Assembly (NCBI GenBank): GCA_002917075.1
Contig: NTMA01000020.1
Coordinates: forward strand, 310,001 to 374,000
Source of the DNA: Hawksworthiomyces lignivorus
Taxonomy: Eukaryota > Ascomycota > Sordariomycetes > Ophiostomatales > Ophiostomataceae
Length of the DNA: 64,000 nucleotides
Direction of reading: 5' to 3'
Part shown: positions 33,960 through 44,711 of the stretch, piece after piece
Layout: every line of letters starts with the position of its first letter
How positions within the stretch are numbered: position 1 is the first letter of the stretch
Position numbers and translations under genes: made by a program
Notes under the pieces: model-generated
Database searches by the model: none
Seen by the model: the letters and a program-made list of their open reading frames with translations, nothing else
Told to the model about the DNA's origin: nothing

Positions 33960-36470
33960 TCAGTCGTCCGGGTAGAACTCGCGCAGGTTGGACACGAAGG
34001 TGCAGGAGGCGCGGTCGAAGCGCTTGAAGTGGCGGCCGGCCAGGAAGAGCAGCTGGGGCGAGACGGCGGCTGGGTCAGTGACGAGCTCGAGGTTCTTCTG
34101 GGCGACGACCTGGCGCTCGACACCGGTACGCAGACACGTGTAGAAGGTGGGCTTGCGCGGCAGGGGCGGCGGGCCGCTGCCGGGGGTGCCGGGGGTGCTT
34201 GGCCGGCTGCTGTCGTCGTCGCCCCCATCGCTATTAGCACCGCCTCCAGCGGGTCCGCCGCCACCCCCGCCACCGCCGGCTGCTGCTGCGGCGGCGGCGG
34301 CGGCCGCTGCCGCCTCGACCCCGGACATGGTGTGGGGTCCCGGCAGGGATTTTGGGTCGTCGACGGTCCAGCCGTTGATGATGGCGATGTAGCCGAAGCG
34401 GCGGTGGCGGACGACGTGGCCGACGCGGAAGCGGACGCGGGCGCAGATGTCCTGGGTGTAGCGGCGGCTGACCTGGGGCAGGCGCTGGTCGAGGTTGTAG
34501 ACCATCTTGACCATGACGCGGGGGTCGGTCCAGTCGGTGGCGCGGAAGCGGCCGTGGTGCAGCGGCGGCAGCGCCTGCTGCTCTTGCTCTGGCGCGGGCT
34601 GGGCAGGAACACGAATGCCTCCGCCGCCGCCGCCGCCGCCGCCGAGGGCGTGGGCGACGTCGTCGCCCGCGACCGCGCCAGCGCCAGCGGTCCAGCCCGT
34701 GCGCCGCGCCTGCTGGCGGGCCAGCAGCGACGCCACGTAGGCGTCGTAGCGCGGCACCAGGTACTTGTCTACGATCCAGACGTCCTCGCTGTAAAAGTGG
34801 GCAAAGTGGGCCAGCAGGGTGTCGAGGCGGCGGTCCCAGCCGCCAGCGCCAAACGGCCGCAGCAGCAGCGCCACCCAGAAGGTCGCGTACAGCAGGGCGT
34901 CGAGGTTGCGGTCCGGGTCGCCGCGGCGCAGCCGCATGGCCTCGGCCATGGGCTGCTGCGCTGCGGCGGCGGCCGCGCCCTCTTGCGCCTCGCCGTTGTT
35001 CTCGTTTTCCGCGGCGGCGGGCGCGACCCCCACCGCCCGGTTCTGGTTGATGTGCGTCCAGCTCGCCTCCAGGTTCAGAGCCACACGCAGCACAATGGCC
35101 GACGTCGGCGCCGGCAGCAGGTAGGCGTCGCGGGCGTCGTGGGCGGCTGCGGCGCCGCCGGCGCCTGGCCCGCCCGCCAGGAAGCCGTCCCAGCCCCAGG
35201 CGACGTCGCGCACCAGCGCGCGCAGCGCGCTCAGCGGCGTCTCGTGGTCGTGTTCGTAGGGGTCGAGGAAGATGCGCTCGCCGTTGTCGGCGAGCGAGGA
35301 AGTGGCGGTGGTGGACAACGCCGATGGCGACGGCAGCTGCGGGGCAGTCGCCCCTGCAGTCTCGGCCTGCCGCGGTCGCGCTGATGATGACGCCGCCGCC
35401 GCCGCACGCGGCAGCAGCGTGCCGTCGACGGTCTCGCCCGGCGGGGCCAGCACGGTGCAGTGGACGTGGCCTGGCACGGCGACGCAGTAGGCGGTCAGGC
35501 CGAGGCGCTGGGCCAGGCAGGCGTAGATGGCGCTCGAGATGATGGGCAGGGCCGGGTGCTCCGGGTCGGACAGCGCGTGGCCCAGCAGGCAGTTGCGCAG
35601 GTTGCGGTAGTTGGCGTAGGGCCGCGCCAGCCCCGCCAGGTTCTGCGCCCGCACCCACCGCGCCAGCGCCAGCGCGCGCTCGCGCACGGTGCGCCGCGCC
35701 CAGCGCTCCGCGCCGCCGCCGCCCGCCTCGTCCTCTAAAAACGCCGCCGCCAGCTCGTCCAGCGCCCGCTGCACCGCGTCCATGTCCTGCGGCGCGTCGT
35801 GCAGCACAAACATGTCAAAGGCCGTCAGCGCGCGGTCCAGCCGGCCAAACCCCGCCGGGTCCGCCGCCACGCGGCACCACTCCTCCACGGCCTGCCCCCG
35901 GTGGATGCTCGCCAGCGCCGTGCTCGCATAGTACCGCCGCGCCAGCACGTCCTCGGCCTCGTCGTCCGCCAGCCCCAGCTGCCCCAGCAGGTAGTCCTTG
36001 GCGTCCAGCCCCCGCCGGCAGATCGCCTCCAGGTGCCGCACCCGGTTCACCTTGGACGCCAGCACGCAAGCAAAGTGCCGCGCCGTCCGCGCGTCGCCGC
36101 GCCGCCGCTCCAGCCACATCTGCTTCCAGTCCTGCTGCTCCTCGTCATCCTCGTCGTAGCCATAGTTGTCGTCATAGTCGTCGTCCGCTTTCTCCTCCCT
36201 CCTGTCTTCGGCCTGGGAGGCGCGCTGCTTCCGCCGCCGCCGCCATCCGCGCCGCCCGCGGTTCCTCTCTGCGCGGTCCAGCACCTCGCGGTTCTCGGCG
36301 GTCCAGTAGGCAAAGTCGCCGCGGCAGTGGGCGTACCACAGGCGCTGCTCGCTGCTGAGGCGGTGGAAGCGGTGGGAGAGGCGCTGGACGGAGCGGGCGA
36401 GGTCGACCGAGGGAACGAGGGCAAGGATGGCGAGGATGATCTCGTCGGGGACGGCGTTGATGGACGCCAT
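33960..36470 (-). CDS. FBXO21-like F-box protein with SirB1-type and YccV-like domains
   Basis: A single exon of 836 residues from ATG 36470. An F-box lies near the start (VPDEIILAILALVPSVDLARSVQRLSHRF, about residues 7-36, shown here only in part by its LP/VP-D-E-I-L-x-I-L pattern). An acidic/basic low-complexity stretch follows, then a transglutaminase-like SirB1_N domain (about 180-340, with RYYASTALASIHRG, NYRNLRNCLLGHAL and VAVPGHVHCTVL), and a C-terminal YccV-like (hemimethylated-DNA-binding-type) domain from about 680 (VGHVVRHRRFGYIAIINGW) to the end (NLREFYPDD). The same domain order is found in animal FBXO21, a substrate receptor of SCF ubiquitin ligases. The YccV-like domain is split by an insert of about 50 residues rich in Ala, Gly and acidic residues (about 717-765). 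The gene is very GC-rich, so long shadow frames appear on the other strand. It is beside the UCH hydrolase gene, convergent with it. Confidence 0.9.
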   Translation of the reverse strand: MASINAVPDEIILAILALVPSVDLARSVQRLSHRFHRLSSEQRLWYAHCRGDFAYWTAENREVLDRAERNRGRRGWRRRRKQRASQAEDRREEKADDDYDDNYGYDEDDEEQQDWKQMWLERRRGDARTARHFACVLASKVNRVRHLEAICRRGLDAKDYLLGQLGLADDEAEDVLARRYYASTALASIHRGQAVEEWCRVAADPAGFGRLDRALTAFDMFVLHDAPQDMDAVQRALDELAAAFLEDEAGGGGAERWARRTVRERALALARWVRAQNLAGLARPYANYRNLRNCLLGHALSDPEHPALPIISSAIYACLAQRLGLTAYCVAVPGHVHCTVLAPPGETVDGTLLPRAAAAASSSARPRQAETAGATAPQLPSPSALSTTATSSLADNGERIFLDPYEHDHETPLSALRALVRDVAWGWDGFLAGGPGAGGAAAAHDARDAYLLPAPTSAIVLRVALNLEASWTHINQNRAVGVAPAAAENENNGEAQEGAAAAAAQQPMAEAMRLRRGDPDRNLDALLYATFWVALLLRPFGAGGWDRRLDTLLAHFAHFYSEDVWIVDKYLVPRYDAYVASLLARQQARRTGWTAGAGAVAGDDVAHALGGGGGGGGGIRVPAQPAPEQEQQALPPLHHGRFRATDWTDPRVMVKMVYNLDQRLPQVSRRYTQDICARVRFRVGHVVRHRRFGYIAIINGWTVDDPKSLPGPHTMSGVEAAAAAAAAAAAAGGGGGGGGPAGGGANSDGGDDDSSRPSTPGTPGSGPPPLPRKPTFYTCLRTGVERQVVAQKNLELVTDPAAVSPQLLFLAGRHFKRFDRASCTFVSNLREFYPDD

Positions 36471-37960
36471 TGTAGGCGACTAGGTCACTGTGACCAGAAA
36501 AGAACGGGAGAGGGAGGGTTGCCAGGTAGTCTCCACAGGGGAGGGGGTTTGGGACATATGCTCCGAAGAGCTCGATGTCGTGTGCTGTCGCGCTCAAGCC
36601 CTCGACGCAGTGAATATTCAACGGAAGGCGAGCAAGACACTACACCCACACTCCTTTATAGAATGAGAAAGCAACAAGACAGAAGCTGGCAACACGCTGT
36701 CTGTGTATCGTAAGCAATATGGTTTTATGTTGGGCAGACTAGGGTCTCTTGCAGAGAGATGTAAGTACATATGTAAGTAATGTACGCTAATTAACAGCGA
36801 TAAGGGATAAATTTAATTAATGGCTAGTAACAGCGGTCTTCGGTCGCACTTTCCAATTTACTCTGCGATTGCGTGCTAACAGCGACACAACTAAGCCTAC
36901 CGCTTTTTTGCGGGGTCAGCGCTGTTACGTAAGGGGGTTAGCGAGTTCTCGCAGTGATGAGTGGCCTATTACGAAGGATTCTTCAGCGCTTGAGTGCTGC
37001 CGCACAGGCCGTTCGAGTACTGCTGCTGCTCCCGTCCGCTGGACTAGGCCTTGGTAGACGCGTCCCGTCTGATAGGAGGCATAATTACTCCGTACATAAC
37101 TAAGCGAGAGATATCGTCGCCCTCTTCGCTCTCTTCGCTCTCTTCCTTGGACGGCGTTCTGGCCAGACTTTCTCTGGCCGTGCAGGAGGTTTATCCCCCA
37201 TTGAGGAGAATGCTACCTATTTTCTCACAGCCATATACATACAGCCGAGATGTGTAGCGGATCAAGACACCGTCTTCACGGCAGTACGACGAGTTCAGTT
37301 TATATATTCTGGAGACGAGGAACGAGGACAGCATTGTATTGCCCCGAGCACCGAAAAAGAAGAAAGATTTGTCACTGTAAAATCACATTGTGTCCTATAC
37401 GTACTGAACAAACCCCCCCCTTTTTTTTAATTCCCTAAATGCTACATGGCTCCCGTGCTTTTGTTTTGCAATGGTCTTCTGTTGAAGAGATGGCTTGTGT
37501 ATCAAAGGTCGTAAACAAATTTCGCCCAGTCGTTTCCCAAAGGAAAAATGAAAAGAAAAAAGACAGAAAAATAAAGGAATCAAACAAGAGATGAGAAGGA
37601 GAATATGAGACATACATGAATGAGAGGAAGAGACATGGCAAAAGAAAATAGAAAGGAAAAAAAAAGATCAACCTCATGCAAGAGAGCCGCCCGCTCCTCT
37701 GCTCCTTATTTATGTCATGGACAACCGTAAATCACCGTAAATCACCATAAATCACCATTTCCCACACGATCACATGCCGAGACCACTCCTCCCCCCACAG
37801 CTCACACCTCTCCTCCGCTCTAGAAAAACCTTCCCCTTTTTCTCTAGGGGAATAATCAAAGTCGCCTCTATGCCCTCCACTGATTTTTTTTTTTCTTCTT
37901 TCTTTTATACTCTCTTTTCTCTGGTCTCCTTCGCCTTCCATTCTTCTAGGGCTTCCACTC
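36471..37960. other. 1.5-kb intergenic stretch, no gene seen
   Basis: It holds the F-box gene promoter (right after 36470) and the 3' flank of the phosphatidylserine synthase gene. Notable elements: a TACTCCGTA motif at 37086-37094, a short direct repeat GCTCTCTTC around 37128-37147, and three 10-bp units CCGTAAATCA at 37725-37754. Confidence 0.5.
37725..37754. repeat. Three 10-bp tandem units
   Basis: CCGTAAATCA, CCGTAAATCA, CCATAAATCA in a row, in non-coding DNA downstream of the phosphatidylserine synthase gene. Confidence 0.8.
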
Positions 37961-39071
37961 TTACGGCTTCGGTATGTGGATCGTCTTGCTCGTCATCAGG
38001 CAGCCGTGCACGACGAACAGCAGCGCCACCGGGTGCAGCTCAAAGGCGGTGCCGGCGAGCCAGGTGCCGCCGGGCAGGGCGTCGTGCACCCAGCCCTGAT
38101 TGACCCACCAGGCCATGAGGGCGTCGAGGGCCAGGCTGGTGGGGATCGGCGTGCCCTCAAAGTAGGCCGCCTTGCCGGAGCGGTCCTTGGGGATCACGGC
38201 CGTCGTGACGTTGAAGCGCGCGAGCCGCGTCAGCCCGCACAGGACAAAAAAGGCAAGCATGGCGTGGTCCGCGGGCGTGCGGATGCCCATGGAGAAGGCG
38301 ACGACGGCAGGGGCGACGCCGAAGGAGATCTATCGCGAGAGGGCGGAGGAAGAAGCAGTCAGTAAGAATTCTACTCAAAAAAAAAAAAAAGAAGAAGAAG
38401 AAGAAATATAGATCAAGGACAGTGAAATGGAGACGACAGAAAGACTGTAGACCTACCAGATCCGCCAGCGAGTCCAGCTCCTGCCCCATCATGCTGCTCT
38501 TCTTCCGCCACCGGGCCACCTTGCCGTCCATGAAGTCGAAGAACAGCCCCAGCGGCAGGAAGCCGAGCGCGGCCCACAGGTTGCCGGGGGACTTGGTCGG
38601 GTCGATGCAGTACCGCAGAGATGAGAAGATGGAGAGCACGCCGCAGAGACCTAGACATGAGAAAAAGGCACAAAAAAGACGTCAGCCCGGAGATGCGACC
38701 CCAATTCTGCCTCTATCGAGGGTCTCTGGTTCCCCCCACGTGACAGGGCAGCCTACCATTCAGCTCGGTGATGAAGTCGGCCATGTGCAGAGCACGTATC
38801 AGGGAGAAGTGGCCCGGGTCGGTGGACAAGAGTAGCTTTTGTTTGTCATAGGCTAGCAGCTGGTCAGCAAGAAGGTATTTCGAGACAACAAGAGCTCAGA
38901 GGGCGGCAAAGCAGAGCTCGACAGCTCGAGAGAGCCAAATAAAGTGCTGGGCATCCAAGAAGGTCGGGGAGGCTTACCGGGCTGGTTGAACTCGGCGCTG
39001 CCGTTGGCAGGTGCAGAGCTGCCGCTGCTGCTGCTGCTTCCGTTGGCCATGGTGGCGGACCGTCTAGACAT
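37961..39071 (-). CDS. CHO1: Phosphatidylserine synthase (CDP-diacylglycerol-serine type)
   Basis: Four exons: 39071-38978, 38852-38757, 38650-38457, 38329-37961, giving 250 residues; phases agree. The CDP-alcohol phosphotransferase signature is complete: D105-G-x2-A-R-x8-G119-x3-D123-x3-D127, read as DGKVAR...G...D...D, spanning the third exon. Flanking blocks [32 protein letters not shown] and RLARFN are typical of the ascomycete enzyme, and the protein ends in SKTIHIPKP. It makes phosphatidylserine from CDP-diacylglycerol and L-serine in the endoplasmic reticulum, the first step toward phosphatidylethanolamine and -choline. A Ser/Gly-rich N-terminus of about 30 residues precedes the conserved part. 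A second ATG at codon 8 (39050) is an alternative start. The gene lies in tandem with the F-box and metalloprotease genes on the minus strand. Confidence 0.95.
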
Positions 39072-40012
39072 GGGGGCGAGAGGGGATGACTGTCGGTCCC
39101 GAGGAGGGCGGAGGACGGATGAAGGGGGAGGGGGAGGGGAGGGGAGGGGCCGGGAGACGAAAGTAAGAGAGAAAAGGCGAGAAGAGAAAAGACGTAAGGG
39201 AGAACGCAGCTTTGTAGTTTTCGTCACCGATAGTTGTTGGGATGCAGCTCGATTTAAGTCGGTTATTCCAAAGCCGTATAGAGGAGAAAACGGTTAAGAG
39301 AAAAGAAAAAAAAGTGAAATAACAAGAGACGGGAAAAGAATCGGTGAGATCCACAACCAGGATATGAGAGACAGGCAGGGAGCAAAAGAGGTATTCCGAT
39401 CCTGGGTAAATGGAAAACGTCGACGTCAACGTTAGTTCGAGACCTTTTCGCTCTCTTTTTTTTTTCTTTTTTTTTTTCTTTACTTCCGTAGGGGATTGAA
39501 AAATAGAGTTACGTAGGTGGGAGGTCCTCGTATAGCGGTAAAACATTAAGAGAAGAAAAGGCGCATGTTAACCCCAGCAAGAAACCGGATCTGGGTGGGG
39601 GGGAGGGAACTGAATACCGCTATATGGCACTGAGTGAACCGCCGCTGATCGGCCAGACCAGCGAGTAATAGCCACTGAATGGTTCCGAACAGCACTGCTA
39701 CTGCATGGGATTGTTGGGGAGAGGGGCCGCCCTGATCTGCAGCTATTTTTCCCATCCTTTTTTTTCTTTCTCTTTGTCTCTGACTTTCCCGCTGATTTGC
39801 TTGTGATTTTGCCCCGATCGCGTTAGTGCCACCCATCAGCCTCCGCGCCTGGGGGAGGGAACCGGCAGTGGCTGTGTGGCAGTGACAAGCAGCAAGTGAC
39901 ACTGCTGAAATTGAAAAATAAAAAGAGGGGCACAGCTTTCTCGGCAGCTCTTCCGCTTAATTGCATGTGAGCTCTAGCTATGATATCAGTGGTTCGTTGC
40001 TGATGGCAAAAA

Positions 40013-40087
40013 AATGCTACCACACGCTGTCAAATGCTACCAAACTGCTACTAAATGCTACTAAAATGCTACCGACATGCTGCTACG
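40013..40087. repeat. Degenerate 10-11-bp array (AAATGCTACC-like)
   Basis: ATGCTAC, CTGCTAC or TGCTGCTAC recurs about every 10-11 bases at least six times with small differences. It is non-coding by all signs. Confidence 0.7.
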
Positions 40088-40110
40088 TAAAGCCGTACTC
40101 CGTGGTTCTG

Positions 40111-40173
40111 CCAGCTCCCCCAGCCCTGCCAGCTCTGCCAGCTCTGCCAGCTCTGCCAGCTCTGCCAAGTCTG
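40111..40173. repeat. Seven 9-bp units of CCAGCTCTG
   Basis: Four central units are identical; the outer ones differ by one to three bases. The array starts 24 bases after the neighbouring ATGCTAC array ends. Confidence 0.85.
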
Positions 40174-40862
40174 CTGGGTCCTGTTGTTTCAAGACTGGCG
40201 TCCAGACCAGCCCAATCACCGCTGCTGAGATCCCCGTCGATTCCGTCATCACCTATTACTTGGAGCAATTACACGTACAAGCAAATGAACAAACGTCACC
40301 TCTGTGCTGTCCTCCTAACGGTCGATAAAGCACTCTCCAGCTCACTATTCAAGACACGAGCTGCACAAATTCTGAAAATGAAGACGACTAAAAATTAGAT
40401 TTAACTGTGCGACTGGTTGTGCCTATTAAATGTTGCGTCGCTGTGCAAGTCTTGTGTGTGGTATTATGCGCGCGCACCTCATCATGATGGTGATGCAAGA
40501 TACGTGTACAGACAGCTAGGTCCCCAAGTTGACCAAAACCAAAACCAGAAAAGGAAAGTGAGAAAATCAAATAAAACATCATCGAGAAAAAGAAAAAGAA
40601 AATGCCGTAGCCCATGATGCCTGTCCTGTTCCCGTCTACCAATTGCCGCAGTAGCGCTGCTTCTTTGTACAAGATATTAAGTTTAGCTTTATGTGTGGCG
40701 TCATTCACGCGTGCGTAAAGAGAAGATGAAGAGAAAGAGAGTGTGTGTGCGTGAGAGAGAAAAGGTGAAAGGAAAATCGACCAAGAGAGCGGATAGTACG
40801 CCACACCGGTACTCTCTTTTCGCTGAATTTGTTGATAATGCGTGTTGTAAATGAATTCGATA

Positions 40863-43356
40863 TCATTTTGTGATTAAGGCGGCAAACGAGTCGACCCATG
40901 CACCGCAGGAGCCAGCCACGCCGCAGATAGTGTATCCTCTTGGCGGAATGAGTGTATGCCTGAAGATTGTTGTTAGTCTCTGTGGAAGGCTCGACAAAAA
41001 AAAGTGTGAGGATGCAAGGGCACATACCCAGAGCCGCCGTGGGCATCGCCGTAGATAGGCGATCGCCGGCCCAGGCTCGTCAAGATCTGAATGCCATCGA
41101 TCCAGAAGCCGCCGCGAACATAGAACCCAGTGATGTATTCGCCTCGGCGAACATCTGCCAAGACGTTAGAGAAACTAGTGCAAGAGCTAGAAGGGAAGGA
41201 AGGGGGGACTCACCCATGTCAAAAGCGTCACCGCCCGGCTTGCCGCCGCGCTTGCCAAAGAGCTGCCGCGAGTCGTCGTCGTACACAAATTCCATGCCGT
41301 CCAGCGCCCGGCCGTGGTAGAAGATCACTCGCGAGAGCACTCGGTCTTGGCGCTGCGCGCTCGTGAAGATGACCTCTTGGGCCTCGGTGCCTTCCATCTG
41401 GCCGCGGCCCAGCTTACAGCTGCGGAACGCCGTCTTGCCCAGGAGCAGGCCGCCGCTGAGCTTCGTCGACGACTCCTTCGACACCAGCTGCCGCACGTCA
41501 GCAATGTCCAGGCTGCCGCCGCCCCACGAGCGAACCGAGATCTTGATGGGATCCTTCTTGCGCTTGGCCTCCGGCAGTCGGCTGCGCACGTCCTGCTCCG
41601 TCAGCACCACCTGCCGCTGCACCGGCCCCCCGTTCTCTGGCGTGTATTCGATCCACGTCCGGCAGACGTCGTCGTCGCTCGCGTAAATCTCCAAGTACGC
41701 CACGCCCGACGCCGCCGTGATGGCCACGTTGCCGCCCTCAATAGGCCACGCCAGCACGCTCTCGTCCGGCACGGGCGGCGCATCGTTGGGCAGCCGGAAG
41801 CAGGGGTGCGTGCGGAAATGCAGGCAGTCCAGCCGGTGCCACGTGCACTCGTCCTTCTCGAGCACGAGCCCGCCCTTGGACTTTGTCCGCGTCGAGTATG
41901 CCTCGCGCGAGATGAAGCTGCGGTTGAACCGCACGTAGTCGCGCAGCATGACCCCACTCTCGCGGTGCGGCAGGCCCAGCAGGTGGCCCGTCTCGTGCAG
42001 GTGCGCGCCGATGCCGATGTTGGCCGCCTCCCATGAGCTCCCAGACTCGTTTGCGTCGTTGCCCACGTAGTTGAGGTCCGTCGGCGTGCAGTCGGTGAAC
42101 GCCGGCACGATCTCCTCAAAGCTCGTCGGGTAGCTCTGCATGCAGTGCGAGCCAAACACGGCCAGCCGCAGCTCGCCAGAGCCGCCACCGAGAGCTGCGT
42201 GGCCCGTGATCATCTTGGCCTCCTTGTCCCAGTGCGCGTCGAGGAGCAGCACAGACACGTAGAGGTTCTGCCCTGACTTAGGCTGGAAGTAGTTGCGCAC
42301 GGCTTCCGTGGCAATGGTGAAGAGAGCGCCCCGGTCCTTGCCGTTCGGGTTCTGCTGGGCGACGTCAAGGCTACGCAGCTCGGCGAGCGTCTTGTCCGTG
42401 CGGATGACATGGATCCGCGCTTCGGAGCGCATCTGGCCAAACTCCCGGTCCCGCATGTTGCAAGTGCCCTGCGTCCACTCCTCCTCGAACCGGAAGACGC
42501 GGCGGCCAAAGCGGTTGCGCCACATCTGCTCTGCGGTGAACGCCTGCCAGAGGTAGGCGGCCATGCGGAATTTGCGGATGGCAGTCTCGAGCCCGTTGCC
42601 CTCGCGCTCAACGCGGGCGGGCACGGCGTCAAAGGTGCCCGGCGAGTCCTTCGCCAGCAGAATGGCCAGCTGCAGCGGCGGCGCCCCAGTCGGCGGGACC
42701 ATGTGCAGAGTCAGATACGACGCATGGATGGGGTTGGAGGTGCCGCTGTTGGGGAGCTTGGGGCTGGCAAAATCAAAGCGGAGCCTGTTGGCACCGGGCA
42801 TCAGGTAGATCAAGGCCTTGAAGTGTGAGTCGCACACGGGCCACTGAATCGGCGGGAAGCCATCGTCGAGGCGGCTGGCGGTCACAGTTCCGTCAATTGA
42901 CTGCTGAGCCGGGTCACCAATGGTGCCATTGACGATCAGGACCTTCTGGTATACCCAGGCGTTTTCGACAATGTTGCTGATACGGGGTGAGTAGGGAGAG
43001 ATGGGCAGCTGGAGCGTCCGGCTGCTGCCGTGGGAGTTCGGCGACCCGAGGCCGCTCATGCCGGAGACGCTGAACCGTTTGGTGTTGGTGGTGTTTAGGG
43101 AGCACGACGACGCAGATTTTGGAATAACGTCTGGCCGATTGGGAATCGGAGGCGGAGGCGGTACGTTGTCGCGGACCTGGAGATGCAGAGCAGGGTCGGA
43201 CTGCTGGGCAATTGAAGGGGGGGTCAGCGAGCCCGTGGTTGGTGTGGTGCCGTGGCTGTTGCTGCCTTCGCTCGAGGTGTCGTTGGACTTTTCTGTGCGG
43301 AAGCTTGCCCTTGACTTCCTGCGAAGCATTTTAAAGCTTAAAAATGTAGGAGCCAT
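40863..43356 (-). CDS. Putative metzincin-type metalloprotease with C-terminal jacalin lectin region (YIL108W-like)
   Basis: Three exons: 43356-41214, 41154-41028, 40959-40863, giving 788 residues; both small introns keep phase. The zinc site is a full HExxHxxGxxH: H454-E455-T-G-H458-L-L-G461-L-P-H464, read as HETGHLLGLPH, with a Met further on (GVMLRDY). The protein resembles the fungal Metallopep family that includes yeast YIL108W. The C-terminal 170 or so residues look like a jacalin-type beta-prism (FRSCKLGRG, YGDAHGGSGHTLIPPRGY, CGAWVDSF); its last two strands are encoded by the two short exons, and the final joins restore GGSGHTLIPP, which supports the splicing. The N-terminus is Ser/Thr-rich with no signal peptide, so the protein is probably cytosolic. 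Substrate unknown. If the introns were not removed, the frame would end early at 41080. Confidence 0.88.
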
Positions 43357-43370
43357 GGTGTTCTCGACAG

Positions 43371-43424
43371 CTGCGTGTTAGTTGGGTCCCCTCTGTCCAA
43401 TGATGTTGTTCTTTCGTTCTCTAC
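43371..43424 (-). other. Possible 5' UTR intron of the metalloprotease gene
   Basis: On the sense strand AAG|GTAGAG at the left end and CTAAC followed by ACGCAG at the right end bracket 54 bases, just before the start codon. The size and branch-like CTAAC fit fungal introns. Only transcripts could prove it. Confidence 0.4.
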
Positions 43425-44676
43425 CTTTCTCAGTCTCTCTCCGTTCTCTCTATCCTTCCTCTCTGCTCGAACTCTCTAAGTGATTCCCAATTCTTTGGTA
43501 TCCTTAAAAAAAGGTGTCGCCTGATGTGTCTCAGCGAGGAATGCTCCAGCAAGTTACAGAGGTCAGAGTTGCCAGTGCAGGGTCAGTTGCCGGCTGTCCG
43601 GAGGAAGCCAATACGGCGCAAGAACAACCTCGCAAAAGAAAATCCGATAGATGAAGGTGTTGAGATTTGCATTAAGGGAGATGGGGGCCCTGAAGCGTCT
43701 TGACCTCTAAAGTTAAGCCGCCCAGAGAAACTTGGCGCTGAGTAGCGCTTCGACTGAGCTCGAGCACGTGTTGAAGTGTGCCGCAGCAAAGAGAATACGA
43801 AGTCCAGATGGGGAAAAAATAATGAAAGGGGGGAAAAGCTAAGAGTACAGCTGAGACAAGCACAAGAAGAAAAAAAAATGCTCGCAACAGTACAAGAGAT
43901 AATAGGAAATGAAATAACTAATAGCGCAATGAACAAGCGACTTGGCTAGTCGTAAGCTCCAGGGCGATCTGAGGTGAGAGCTCTTAGCTGTTTTTTTTTT
44001 TCGCCCTCTCGCACAATGAAACAACACGGATTCGGCAAGCTGTTTTGAAGAGGGCGGCAAAGAAAAAGACGGCCCCAGGAGAACAAGGGGAAAAGGGAAA
44101 AAAAAAAAAAGAAACGAAAGAGGAAAATATAGTGCGAAAAAGAGCAGAAAAAGAAAACTAAAAACTGAAAGGGAAAAAAAGAAGACGTGAGTGAGCAATC
44201 AGGAGAGAAGAAGATGAAGCGAATGAGAGGGTGACTAGGTGAGCAAGCGGCCAGGAAGGGGAGACGGAGGGGGGAGGAGGAACCGCTCGTAACACAGAGA
44301 CCGCAGGTAGTGCGTGATGCACGGTGGGCGGAAGGAACGGTTAGTGAGATGCCTAGTGCGCTGGAAGTGTTTATTTTGGAGGCCGCGATACGAGAGAGTA
44401 CAAGGTACAACCTGCTGTGGTTACAGTAAGGAGGACCAGGAGATGATATTATGAGAGAGCACACAGGTGAAAACCGATGACGTCGACCAAGTTGGGAAAG
44501 GTGGAACGAGCTGCCAAGGATTATGAATGCGCTGTGCAGTCAGAGCAGAGCAGAGAGCAATACACATGAAACGAGAGCATTCCACAAAATAAGAGAGAAA
44601 AGAATGTTGAGCGAGAGACGGGAGAGAGAGCAAAAACCCTGCAAGGAAAAAAAGGGAAAAAAAAGAAATGAAGAAA

Positions 44677-44680
<4 letters not shown>

Positions 44681-44709
<29 letters not shown>
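44681..44709. repeat. (GA)n microsatellite
   Basis: A pure GA run inside a longer purine-rich tract, upstream of the metalloprotease gene. Confidence 0.9.

Positions 44710-44711
<2 letters not shown>

Larger units (their letters stand above)
39072..40862. other. 1.8-kb intergenic stretch with two tandem arrays
   Basis: The first 250 bases are purine-rich on this strand (pyrimidine-rich on the sense strand), forming the 5' flank of the phosphatidylserine synthase gene. From 40013 to 40173 two different short tandem arrays sit next to each other. A 145-codon frame (39961-40398) runs through them but reads as a repeat translation and is not credible as a gene. Confidence 0.5.

Noticed and set aside
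34029..35384. 451-codon plus-strand frame, and a 474-codon minus frame at 34234-35658
   Set aside because: Both overlap the F-box gene in other frames and consist of Ala, Gly, Arg and Pro repeats.
39961..40398. 145-codon frame with a Pro-Ala-Leu repeat
   Set aside because: The repeat is the translation of the CCAGCTCTG array; nothing outside it looks like protein.
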